NCBI RefSeq assembly: GCF_000006565.2
Contig: NC_031468.1
Span: forward strand, 1,264,747 to 1,328,746
From: Toxoplasma gondii ME49
Lineage: Eukaryota > Apicomplexa > Conoidasida > Eucoccidiorida > Sarcocystidae
Direction of reading: 5' to 3'
DNA: 64,000 nt
Position numbers and translations under genes: made by a program. The stretch's first letter is position 1. The number at the start of each line of letters is the position of its first letter. The notes below the pieces were generated by a model, which worked only from the letters and a program-made list of their open reading frames with translations, made no database searches and was not told the DNA's origin. This document shows positions 26,714 to 39,500 of this stretch, piece by piece.

Positions 26714-27238
26714 ATGTCGAATAAGAGTAGTTCCGTAGTTCGTTTTCTTTTCGCGGTTGTACTCCACCCTATCCCATCTTGCGAAGTGTGCTGCGTTCAC
26801 AGTTTCTTGTTCCTGGCCTGCCCTGCAGACCATGCAGGAGAATGTTTAGCTCCTGTTGGCTTACCGGATCGGCAGACTACTTACGCACAGTCGTGCGGAA
26901 ACGTCAGAACATATTATCGGTCAGCATACGATGTGTCTACAGAGTTTCCTTCTGCAACGATTAATTACCACTCGCTGAGCGATGACGACACCGCAGTGCT
27001 CGGAGTAAAATGTTCTACAGAGTTTCCTTCTGCAACGATTAATTACCACTCGCTGAGCGATGACGACACCGCAGTGCTCGGAGTAAAATGTTCCGCTCCT
27101 CAGGCGTATTCGGCTATGCTCGCTTTCAGATCTACACCTTCGTTTATCGAACGGAAGCCGGAATGCTGGATCTCGTTATATTACACTTGCAATTCGGTGC
27201 AGTACGCAGATGTACGGCGGCAGTTGACAGAAGTATAG
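26714..27238 (+). CDS. Small cysteine-containing, possibly secreted protein with duplicated segment
   Basis: ORF of 174 residues from the ATG at 26714; an in-frame ATG also exists at 26630. The N-terminus (SSSVVRFLFAVVLHPIPS, then HSFLFLACPA) is hydrophobic and could be a signal peptide, although part of it might be an unspliced intron ending at the CTGCAG near 26826. The predicted mature part has several cysteines (GEC, QSC, VKC twice, PEC, YTC), as expected for a disulfide-bonded secreted protein. Residues encoded by 26936-27091 are an exact 26-residue duplication (STEFPSATINYHS... to ...VLGVKC). I do not recognise the family, and no transcript evidence is available. It runs convergently toward the DCAF5-like gene, whose stop codon lies about 300 bases further on. 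Confidence 0.45.
   Translation: MSNKSSSVVRFLFAVVLHPIPSCEVCCVHSFLFLACPADHAGECLAPVGLPDRQTTYAQSCGNVRTYYRSAYDVSTEFPSATINYHSLSDDDTAVLGVKCSTEFPSATINYHSLSDDDTAVLGVKCSAPQAYSAMLAFRSTPSFIERKPECWISLYYTCNSVQYADVRRQLTEV
26936..27091 (+). repeat. Exact tandem duplication, 2 x 78 bp
   Basis: Copy 1 at 26936-27013 and copy 2 at 27014-27091 are identical base for base. The unit is 26 codons, so the frame of the surrounding ORF is kept. Complete identity points to a very recent event, or to an assembly or length polymorphism. Confidence 0.95.
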
Positions 27239-27536
27239 TTGGTCACTTTGGTGGCCATTCTCAGCCCTCTATTTGCCCACAATCAAAAATCTGCAAAATC
27301 TATTTCACATCTCCTGTGTGCCTCGGAACACACAGAATAAAAATGCCCCTCAGGTTGTGTTGGAACGGCTTGTACTCAGGAAGAGACACGGCTCCGCTAC
27401 CTTTAGAGTGGTAGGGTGAATTTGCGCCCATGCAAAAAGATGCCCAGCAACATGGACCTTGAGAATGACATAGACGAAAAAGCTGAAAAGGCTACGGGTA
27501 ACGAAACGGATGAGCAGAAGTCAGGCTGCCGAATTG

Positions 27537-30500
27537 TTACACTAAGAAATCGTTGCTTCGTGGCACAGTATAACGGATACAAATACCCACAGGCTCGCTG
27601 TCACTGCTCTGTTCTTCGTTGTTTCTCGCACCATGCGATCGTCGGCGTCTCATTCTTCTGCTTCTGCCTCCGTGTTCGGGCGTGGCACGGCTTCCCTCGC
27701 TGCCTGCAGCTCTTCGCCATCGTTCCGAAACGCCCTGTCGTTGGCCAAGAATCCCCCTGGTGGTTTCATCGGCACCAAAGGACTCTCCCGCTGACCCCCT
27801 ATAGACGTCGCAAGCATCTAACTCGTGTCTACGTCGTCTTGCTTCCGTTCGTTCGACACGTGTACGTCTGTGCTCATCACTATCTGCAGGTGAGTCTGTG
27901 TGGCTGCTGCCTCCCCTATGGCGTCCCCTGTGGTCATCAGAACTGTACACTTCTTCATTCGCATGTCCGCTTGCAGTGTCGACTTCTTCACCTTGTGCGT
28001 CTGTGTCCGCTGCGAGTCTACGCGTGCGGCTCTGTCGCGCCGGAGAGGAATCTGCGTGTCTAGACGGCTGTGGTGTGTCTGAGTCGCTCGGTTGAGCCCC
28101 GGAGACCCCCACATCGTGGTCACTTTCCGCTGGTGTGACACTCTCGCCGTCGTCGCCTCCACTCTGCTCATCCGCTCCCCTCCGTGAACTTCGGAGAGAC
28201 AAGTGCCAGCTCCCCTGTCCTGCGTCATCGTCTTCACCGTCTTCTTGACCCTCTCCGTCATCGTCTCCACTGTCTCCCAGTAAAGGTGACGGTTCGCTCA
28301 CATTCTCTTCGTCTTCGTCACTATCATCGGTGTCCATTCCCAAACCGAAGCGTCGTCGGTGGCTGAAATAAAAGACAAGAGTCCGACGAAGATATCCTGT
28401 TCCAAACATCTCGCCAAGGTACGCGGCAGAGGACCGATATTGGATTTCAATAAACGACAGCATTACGGTTATTTGAGATCGTTCCTACTGCAGGCGTATT
28501 GTATGAATTACTGCGACCACTGGTATTTTGAGAACGAGAGAAAATTGAATTTCACGATACCGGTACAGCTTGTGTACAAGTGCTGGTTTCTCAGATATCC
28601 GGTGGGAACCACAATGTCCCTCCAGATGGCCTCCTGGAGGTCACGCACGAAAGCCGAACAACGTAGAATGAGGCATCAACACACAAAAAAGAGGACACGT
28701 GTATTCGTGCGTTTCACAGTCAGGCACAACGACAACTCATATGCGGAGGGAAACTGATGCGGAACCAAAAAACGTTTATTCCAACTCCCATCGTTTCCTT
28801 TGCGCACGCAGTTTCGAAAAACGGACAGAGTTCCGCGTCCCTGTACCGTGCCAAGAACGACTGAATGGAATACACGAGAAGACGCAAGTGAGAAACACAC
28901 CACCTAAAGCAGGAACGCGTCAGAGGGACGCACCCACAAACAACCGCCATGATACAACCAGCCTCTCTGTGTCCTCTAGTCTTTGCGTCGTTTCTGCCTG
29001 GCACGAAAAAGGCACTTACAGCACTGCGAGACGGTTGAAGTGGCTGATGACATCCATGTTCTCCAGGCTTTCTGGAGTGACATACCTACGGAAACAAACG
29101 CGATACGGCAAAGGGAGACCCATGGCTTGTCTTAGTGAACACGCAGCTGAACCAAACAACTGCCACTACACCGAGCAAACTCAAAGCGACAAGAAACAAA
29201 AGGCAATCCGTCGTTGAGAAGAACGGAAAGCAGCAAATACCCGGACGTACGGAGCGTCTCATCGTATGGCTTTTGCATGACGCACTACTTTAGAGAACCC
29301 GTGACTGGCTGAACCGCACACGCACATCGGCGCGGCCCTACACAAACACGCGCATGCGTATGCGTCTACAGAGCACTATACACGCATGTGCTGTGTAAAC
29401 TCAAGTGCGTCTGGTTCGCTCATGATGCTGATTTGAGCTAGAGCACCAGAGGGCTGAAAATGCTGGCCGAAGTCTCGAAAATACTTCCACACTCGCTCCC
29501 CAGAACTGTTTTATAGCTCTGTCTCACAGGAGAAGAGTCGGATATCCACATTCATTGCACGATTGATTCACTCGGGATCCCTGCACTTCTGTATGTGACT
29601 GCACTTGTGTTCTCTCACGTAAGAAACGAAACTCAAGGCACCTGGAGTATGTGCGTTGTCAGCGTCGCCATCGAGCCTACTTGTCGTCAGGCGGGTAGAA
29701 CAGACAGTCATCAGAGATGCCGTCCGACTGTTTTCCAAGTGTCCAAAGGCGAATCATCCGTTCTATGCCGCACGTGGCCAGGACAGGAGAAGCTCGTCCT
29801 ATCCCGATAGGCGGAGTGCTGACAGCAGCCACAACAACAGAGGCCCTTTATGGTGATCGTATAAAGTCCCCGATACAAAACGCTCCGCTCGAGTTCCACT
29901 GGGTCTGAAGAATGAAATTCACAAGTGTGCTGAGTTCCCTTACCTAGCACAGCAATTGACGATGGAGAGATGCCCGGAGAGGGTGTAGGCGCTGTAGAGA
30001 ATCGTAGTGCGACGGTGAACTGCATGCGCCTCGAAATCAATAACGTCCGGCAGGCGCCAGACATGAACCTGATGACGCAGGCATGGAAGACACGAGAAAG
30101 GAACCGCAGCACGGTCGTACAAAAACCAAAGACGTCAGCTTCCAGCAGCAAGCAACACTGCGTTTAGATCCCCGCCAAGCACTCTGTGGTTCTGTAAGCC
30201 CTCAGATAACGTGTTCTGCGAGCGCCTACGTAGCTAAAATACCTCATACTGTGCAAAACGACGTGTGGGCGGGAGGCGACTGAACGACAAAGAGACAGGA
30301 TCGAAGAGTGCCAGCGAACAGCCAAAACACCTTCGAGGTCTGGACGAAACAGCGGGTAACTAGCTGCCCTTCTTCGCAGAATTTTTCTTCAGCTGAGTGC
30401 CTCCGTGCCAAAACTGTTGGCCACGCGATTGCCTCAAACTGTTTGATCAACCCAGTGTTCCCTGGAGACTGTATCTAGGGGCACCAGCAGACCTACCTAG

Positions 30501-33500
30501 GCTGGACTACACACAGGAACATTCGTTACGCAGGTGTGTGATTGACACAGGGGGCGAAGGAGGCGCCAGAAGATCAAGAAGACGGAAGCAGGAACAACAC
30601 CGCAAGCATAGGAATATGAGGAAGAAGATCGTTTCACATTTTTACGTTTCCACTGTAAAAGTGTAAAAAGACCACAAGCATCATGATTATGTTTGCGAAA
30701 ATCGATCTAACTATTGAGGCTGCCTTCTACATAAAGGTAAAAAACTTGACACTCAATTTCCAGTTTTACCCACCGAGAAACAATAGTTTTTGAAGTAGAG
30801 TGAAAAGTATGCATCGATTCTAACAGACGTAATCCATCTTAGAACTGAAAAATCGGCACTTTTTTCTTTGTACCGTTTTCATTGTGAATTCCGCATTTAG
30901 CCACATATATCGAAAGAAACTGTGCTCTGCTGCCCCGACAGCGTCCTCCCGATACAGACACACTAAGATTGGATTTGCAACGGACACAGACCTAGCCACC
31001 CGAAGGGCTCATGATGAACAGAAGTGGCAGGCGCTCCTCCAGTCGGTGACCAGCCCGCTTGACAGAACAGTATTTCGCTGGCGCGTTTGACTCCGATGGC
31101 TGTTCATTTCGTTGAATGATAAACGTCTCTTTCCTTACACGTTTGTCTTCAGATCCAATTGCGATGTGGCGATCATCGAAGAGGAAACAGCCGGACTTTA
31201 GAGTCACCAGGTTCCACCATCCGTCGCTCCTCAGTTCGAAGAGAGGGAACTACATTCAGGGACAGAAAGGACGAAACAGGCAAGCAGGGTCATCATCAAA
31301 CAACGCAGCGGCAAGGATAGGCGCCATCCACCACCACCAGTTACAAGAAGGGTCTTTGTCCGCGTACTGGAAGTGTACTTTCAATGAAGTGTGGCAATTT
31401 GAACAAGTCTTTGGGAACCGCACTCGCCAACATTTCCATCATTCAAGCACACACACACACAGATACTAGAATACTAGAGCATGCGGCGAGAGATCAAGAC
31501 GGTTCACCACGCATTCATCCATACAATTCCCTGTGCGTGCGACACCCATTTGCACGAGTCCCGGAAAAAACATGGGAGGCATCGCGACAGTGGACACGAT
31601 ATAAACGACTTTCCATGTCTTCCGGCTCAGTCACGACTGACCTCCACATGCTTTGAAAAGGAGACGTTTGTGTCTGTGCAACCCAGAGGCTCTTACCTGC
31701 CCTCCAGTCGCGTAGACCAGCGGGGGTTTTCGAGTAAGAATGAGCAGCATCAATTTTCCTGACCAAGAAAAGTGGACGCGATGAGAGCCTCTGAGGAGCC
31801 TAGCATCGGCCCGTTTCGCTTTGAGGCCTTCCCCCCGCATCTGGCGTCTCCTGCCACCTGCGAAAGAGTCGCCGAGAGCCTCTGTCTCTCTTGCACGTCT
31901 CTGAAGCAGCCGAAGGAGGCGCCGTCTCAAGCGCATGCGTCGTCGATGAACTTCGCTTTGGTCGAGATCCGACAGCGCCTCTGAAGAAGCCTGAGGTGAA
32001 GCAGCATCACTTTCTGCTGCCTCGCCTTGCCCGGTCTCACGTCCACTGGAAACCGCCGCCAACTGGTCTATACTCCGTTGACTTGACGCACGTGAGGACC
32101 CTTGGCATTGCGTGTCTGCGTCGCTGCTGTCCTCACATTCGCCTTCCTCGACACGGTGCGTTCTTCTCCCGTGGATATCGAGTGTTTTTCTTTCTTCACA
32201 GAGGTCCCGTGGGTCTCCGCGCGCGTCGCCTACATCCGTTTGTTGTCCCGCCCCGACCCTATCGTGCCGCTCTGACGAAGAGACCAAGGCCTCCGACTCT
32301 GGAGAACGACTCAAGCAAGAATGGGGAGACCGACGAGTGTTTGGTGTCGACAGGAAACCACTGCACTCGGATCGCCGAGGAGAGCTGGAGGACGAAGCGG
32401 AACGCCGTCGGGACGCGACCTGCGAAGAGGCAGCCGAGAGGAGACTGCGAGACGAAGTTTCGTTTTCGCTTAAATTTTGATTCTCTGAAGGAGGAATCTG
32501 GCGACTGCCTGGTGCCACAGATTCGCCCATATCATGGAATTGGCGTTTTGCTTCCGAGACTGATGAAAATTTTGTTCTGTCTTCTCTGTGTCGACTTGTA
32601 GCAGGGAGGCGGGGGGCGCTTTGTTTAGGAGGTATCCCTTCGCAATCGTCCACCCGCTGTCTCTCTTGGCGGCACCTCACTTCACGGCTTGTTTTAGGCT
32701 CGCCTTTCTCAACTTCACTGGAACCGAAGTCGGCGCCTTGCCCCCTGCTTCGTCTCTCCTCTCTCGGCACTTTTGGACGTTCGTTTTTGAACTCGGAACT
32801 TCTCTCTTCTTCAGTCATCTCGCCTGCGGCTTCTCTCCGCCGACGAGAACGCGTTCTTCGCGATTCACTCCCGCTGCCGCCAGCACTGTGACGGGTGTCC
32901 CCGTGAGATTCCGTTTCGCCTTGAGTCTCCCCTCCGTTTGGAAAACTTGCTGGTCTTCTCCGCCAAGTCGCGGCAGCTCTCTCTCGGGTGCCGTTTTCGG
33001 ATCCGACATCAAAGATGGGCACAGCCCCTGCGAGCTCATCAGGGTCCGAAACGTACCCTTTGCTTCTCGCACCTTCTTCGCTCACAGGGCCGCTCGCCGT
33101 GACTTCCAGTTTATTTGAAAGTGCCCTTTCGCCATCCTCAGTCTTTGTCGAAGACTGTGGAAGCACCACGGCAACAAACGGCTTTGTGGCGACTTCTTGA
33201 GCCCCCTTATTCGACTCCCTGGAACGAAAAGATGCGCAACTCTCTGGTCGCCCGACTTCTGGGAGAAGCGCTGCTTCAACCCCTCCTGCCTCGCGATCTC
33301 CGCAGTGGTCACTTGCCTTCTCTGCGTCTTGGTTTTCTTCGGATTTTTCGTTTGAAAGGTCGGTCGGCATCTCCCCCTGTGCTTGGTCTCCACCGCAAGC
33401 TGGACCATCAGCCAGGCCTCTGGTGCTGGTGCACTCAGGCCTCTCCTCGTTTTTCGTCGTCACTTCCATGAGCGGCCTTCGCCCCTTCCTTGCCGCGAGC

Positions 33501-36500
33501 CTTGACCTTCTCGCAGAAGCCGCCGCCTGTTCAATTGTCTCCTCATCTTCCATGTCTGTCCCAACAAAGGGCATCCTGTCGCCGGCTCTTCCGATGCCTT
33601 TCACCTCTGCGACATCCTCCGGTTCGCCACTCACATTGTTCTTTGAATGCATCCCTAGAGAGGCAGATCTCGAACGGTCCTCCTCCTCTTGGCCGCAGTC
33701 GACGACAGGAGAGATCTCTGCCTTCTTCTTCCTTCTTTTCCTTGTCTCCACGTTTCCTTCCGGAACCTCTGCCCTCTCGACACCGGCCTCTCCCTCACAT
33801 CTCGAGTGCTTCCGCTTATATTCGAACCTCGTCAACGCCGGACGCAGCGCCGTTCTGCGGCCCTCTTGAGATGGTGAGAATCCTTGAGCTTCTTCTTCTA
33901 CAGATGCGACAGCAACCGCTTCTCCCTCGAGTGTAGTTTGCGTTTGTTCTGGTGCCTCTTCTGCTACAGACTCAACTGAACTCTCATCTCTTTCACATCG
34001 AATTGTCTTCTTCGAGGACAGTCCCCTCGTCGTGCAAACGAAGTCATCTCCACTGAAGTCTGCGTCAGCTTCGCATTCGACGTAGGTCTCATCCTCCAAA
34101 GGGGAAATAAACGTCGGGGTGACCGACTGCAAGTGTTCTCTTCTCTCTCTCTGGTTTTCCTCTTCTTGAGAAAGAAACGAAGACGACGACCACGGGGAGG
34201 GCGGGGAACCCTCGTTTCCCCCATCACTTTCAGGTTTGTAGCTTTCCGACAAAAGCACTGGAGAAACGAAGCAAGACGTCGAAGGGCCAGAAGTCGAGGC
34301 TACAGCCGGCAAAGGCAATGCGCTCTGAAAAGCGTCATCGTGTCTCTGGTCTTGCTCCCCTCCCAAGGAGACCGAGGCACCCGAGTCACATTCCCTCCGT
34401 TCTTGCTCTGATGATCTTTCAAATTCTGGTCTGACGGACCTGCACTCTCCCTCTTTTCGTCGGCTGTCAGCTGCTCTGGAGGGTAGATGAGAAATCTCTT
34501 GAACAGCCTCGCTGAGGGCCCCCCTGCATCTGGCGCCTCGCGTCCCTCTATCGGAGGCAGAAGGAAGAAACGATGGCTTTACGGGGACTGCATGTGGGGT
34601 TTGTGCGGATGAATTGTCGGCCCGAATCTCGCCGTCGCTTGACCACCCGTCTGAATTTGCCTGTTGCTTCTTCGTCTCATCTCCGGCAGCATCAGATCCA
34701 GAAGACTTCTGCGTGCGATGCGAAGAACGAACAGAGCGAGGTGGAGAGGGAGAGGATGAAGAAGACGAAGAAGAAACAGAGGAAGATGACGCTGAAGAAG
34801 AGGAAGGCGAAGGGGTTGGAGAGGAAGAAGACAAAGATGAGGCAGACAACGAGGGCGAAGAGGGGGGAGACGAAGGGGAAGCAACATTCCTCGACCTGCG
34901 TCTACGTGGATGACCACGTGCAGGCGGGGAAGAACGCCGTGTTCGTCTTCTCCCGCGTTCGGAGGACGAAGTCCCTGACGACGAAGATGACCAATTCGAG
35001 GATGATGATGTAGAAGACGAAGAGTTTGCGGATGACGACGCTGAAGGCGAAGAAGACAGAAATCGTCTTTCATGTCCTCGTTCCGTCCTGCTTGCGATCT
35101 GCAGGCGGCCGTCTTGTGCCGCCGATTGCCGGCCGCGAGCGCCGAGGCGAGAGACAGAAGGGGGAAGACCTCCTGGGACTGAGGGGTGGCGTTCGTAATG
35201 AAGAACATCTTTCAAAACACAGACCGCCTCATTTGTGCGCAGGTCCTGAGCACAACGAGCACTCGCCAGCAGAAGTGTGTACGTCGGAATATCGGTTTCT
35301 ATGTATAAACGAACTGTGCAATGTTTCTGTGAATCAAACACGATCACTCATGTTTTCGCACCTTCGTTGACCGTTCCCCCCTGAGAGTCTCTCCTTTTCT
35401 CAGTTTGTTCGAGACGCTAGAGCACGCCCGTCTGCTACAATAGGAATCGCCGTAGAGACGGCCAGGCTAATTGGTACTCAGCTCTCAAAAAGCCAACAGA
35501 GAAACCACGATAAAACGGTTTATTGGGAAGGAGCTCTCAAGTTCATCGCTCTTGTGGAGAATCGCCTCTCTGCGCTGAACCGCATTTTGCCGTCGGCCTT
35601 CGCGGCCTCTCCCACAGTGGAGCATGCGGCCAGAGAGCCACTCGTCCCCGCCATACATGTCTCAGCAAAGAGTTCTTCTTTCTCCTGGAAAGAACGAGCG
35701 ACGCGTGAACCGATCACTGCACGTTCAGGCTCCCCCCTGCATCTGTTGAGATTTCGGAGTGCGTTTCCACCGGGTCTGCTCGGCTGCCTAAGGACGTTTA
35801 TTCACCTCCTTACCACGAGCGCCGCTTTTTGGCAGCAGCAGTAAGCGAAAAGGAACTGCTGGACAGGGTGAACACAGACGCTCAAAACAGAGGCGCCGGC
35901 GCGAGTGACGACGCGTCCCAGCCTGTCGCGTTCTCTGCGAAGACCCCGACGCAGAGACAGACAGCACAAGAGCAACGAAAGCTCTCCATCGCGTTATGTG
36001 TCAACGGTGGACAGACGCACGTCCTTTGACGATGCTCTTGCCTCCATCAGTGGCGACTCGCCTAGTCTCCTTAGACGCGGAACGCGTCTGCCGAACGATT
36101 CAACGCGATGGGTGGTAATGACGACACCACATCCGTTTCAGCCATAGTTCAAACCAGTTGTTCTTTCGCCCCGTTTCTCACTGTAGTTTGCGTACGCCTG
36201 TCTGTGATGTACCTTCTCCAGCGAGGGAAATCGGGAAGCACCACGCTTTGGTTCGTAATCTCAGTTCCGCATCACCAGTGCATCAAAGATACAAAACCAG
36301 TGGCGGAATGCAATAACTGGTGCCCCTGAGGTTTTTCTGTCGTAGACGAAAGCATTCCCCACGTAACAAGCTGCTTTCTAGCCGTTCCGGCAAGCAGATG
36401 CATCCGTTGTCCCGCGCGTCTTTCACTCACTCACGTGTACGCGTCTGCTCTTCTCTTCCTCGGGCAGCGCCCGCTCGGCCACTGCTTGTATTCTGTATTT

Positions 36501-39500
36501 GATTTCATCTCGTTTTCCCTCTCCGTCTCCACCCGCATTGGTTCTGTTTTTCACTTCTACCAGACTCTGTCTCACCGGAAATCGAACGTCTCGACAGTGC
36601 CCGCCTCCATCGCGACGATTGCTTGTTGGTGTTGAGAGAAGAGGAAAGAAGCCTGGAAGCTAGCGCCTGCGTCCATCGTCCGAAGGAGCCTCAGGCGGAC
36701 CTCGCGAGGCAAAGAGGCTTCTCGGCGCAAAGCGTCCACGTCATTGCGGACCTGAGAAACAAGAACAAAGAGAAGTATTTGAGACAGTGGCGACCTGAAG
36801 ACAAGACAGAGATGAATCGAACAACTGTGCGCAAATCCTTGTCACAAGGAACGCCACAACGGAATTCAGTCACTAATGGAAGAGAGGAGAGAGCTTCGAA
36901 AAAAGTCCGGTAGAGTGCCTTGAAGTCCACAGGGAAACGCATGTACCACTAGAACAGGCGATGGAGAGAACAATTGACGAAACAGAAAGCAGCATCCAAA
37001 ACGCATTTCAATGGTTCCCAATGAAGTGGAAATGAGAGGCCCGCGCTCTCGTTGTGTCCCTCTCCTTGCTGCTCCTGCTCTCTGAAAGACAGGAATTAAA
37101 GTGTGAATTTGATTATTTCAACGGTCGAGCAGGAGGAGAGAGGAGAGAGGAGAGAGAAGAACAACTCACAAATGGACAAAGAGTGGAGACCCAAAACGGA
37201 TTCTTTAATTCAAGGGCCTTGACCAAAGCGAAGCGAAACTCACCACAACGTCGCTCGGATTCTCCATAGAAACGCGCGTGACTAAACCGTCGTTCCCGCA
37301 CGTCAGGACGTATTGGTCTGAGGCTGACGAATGAGGAAAAGAGAAAAAAACAGTCAAAGGAGAAACGGCAAAACATCTACAGCGTGGAAAACTATACGGC
37401 AAGCGAGGCATGTTTGCCGGTGAATATAAAGCAGCAACGCAGACAGCAGCCACAATGCGCCACAACCCCCCAGCCAATGCAACATCGACGGATTCGAGGT
37501 CGTGAAAAGGAAACACACATTCATGAAGAGTGGAAACGTGAGTTGTCAAAGACAAGCGGAAAAGAACAGGCAGCGCCGAAGGAAGCGAGGAGGATGAAGG
37601 CGACAGCAGAAGGAAAGACAGCAGAGGCAAACAAAAGAGAAGAGCAAAGACTAAAACGACAGACAGGAAAACACAACTCCCGTGCACACTTGTGATGACG
37701 AGGAACTGCGAACATCGAACAGGCAAATACCGTGAGAGAAACGTCACGTAAAACACAGAGAGAGCCACGACGTCCGGAAACGTTTAGATCTGAACGCCTG
37801 CGGTAAAGTCAATTTGTTTCTCTAACCAAATGCAGAAAGACGCTCTGGAATCACTTGCGGAGCCGCATGCAACACGCGCGGTACCGCACGTTCATACGAA
37901 AGGACTAGACTGGATATACCGGCGGAACCGTCCTCCCCTTGATCACACTCAGCGCATACACTTTATGCATGGACTGCCAATGAGGTGGTACATACTGTTT
38001 GACTCCCTGCTACAAAAGCGTATAGAGGGCTTTCTAGGTTTCTGAACATGCCGCGAAAAATCAGAGACCCCGAGCGCATGCCCCCTCTTGCAACACTCAC
38101 AGTCGAAGACGACTCCAAAAATGTTTTCTTGGTGTTTCGTCTGAATCTCCTGGAAAGGAAGATTCCTCGGTTCTCCCACATGCCACAGCAGAACGCGTTT
38201 GTCGTCGCCGCCGCTCCCCAAAATCGTGCCATCCGTCGAGAAGCTGCATGCAGAGAATAGCACGCGGATCCGTCATCACTGCTTCTTGTACTCACACAGA
38301 ACTCTACCTACCTACCTCTCTGTCTGCCTGCCTCTGCGTCTACATGTGCATTCACCTATCGATCGATCTGCATGCATACACACAGGTAGTCGTGTACTTG
38401 ATTATCTATCTACCTACCCGTCTATGCATTTATCCCTCTATCGGTCTCTCTACGGCTTCGGCTATATGACTACCTGTCTAGTTGTCTACCTGTGTGTGTC
38501 TCTATGTCTCTATCGATTCAGCTCTCTATCCAGGTCTATCTACGTGTATTCCGCTATCCAATAAACACATGGGGATGGATGAACCGTAGGCCAACTGTTG
38601 TGAGAAAGAGACAGAAGCACGCAAGCGGCAATCTGAGGTCTACAGAGAACACAAGATAAGCTGACCAACCAGAGAAGAAGCCCCGAACCGAGGATACGTG
38701 AGGGACACAGACAAAACGAAAGAATGCCGTGACGGCGGGGAGAACCCAAACTCCAGACTCTCAACTTCCACCACTGTGGCGCTGGTTTTGGGCACAAAAA
38801 CTCAATTACAGATAGCGACATGGTTCTCCCTGCATGCATTGCCTTGCAGTTATTTCAAAACAAGCCCCCCATTCGAAAGCAGGAAACGAACGCAGGACAG
38901 CCTGAAAGGTGTCAATAAGTGAGCATTTTTATCGTGATTCTAAATTTCGAAACCAATGAGAAATCTGTCCATGGAAACCAAACGTGGAGAGCGGACAGAC
39001 ATCAGGACTACCTCTAAATCACGCGAGAATGAAAGCGTGGAAATGGTACAAAGGTGCTCTTTGCTCATTCTTGTGAAAAGATCCAGAAATGAAAAACTGC
39101 GTCCTTTGCTTGCGCCTCACTGACCTGATGGCATTAACACAACCGTAGTGGCCACGCGCGCGAAAGCTGCGACCAAACGCATCGTCATGGAGAATCTGCT
39201 GTCGAAAAAAACGATCGACGCCTGCTTGATAAAGGCCCCCGACGGCTCCCCGTGGGCGCCCCCAGCCACCACCGGCTCGGCCTGTACGTACACCGCGAGA
39301 GCCGAGGCCCTCCATGTACGGAGACGACGAGCAGAAGAGGGGAGGGGGGGCGAAAGCAGGAGGGACGAAAACGTTGTATCTCTGAGAGGTGAATGCGGCA
39401 GAAGAAGAGAGAGGTGGTACAGATGCAGAGCGCCGGAAGACAGGCGGATCGACTTTGTCGGAATGAAGCAAAGAAGCACTGCCTTCTGAGGCTGCGGCGC

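Noticed and set aside
27900..27940. RRLAA motif (TRRLAADTD) in the last exon of the DCAF5-like gene, resembling TEXEL
   Set aside because: The protein has no signal peptide and is assigned to a WD40 adaptor family. The motif lies in an Arg-rich tail and is probably chance.
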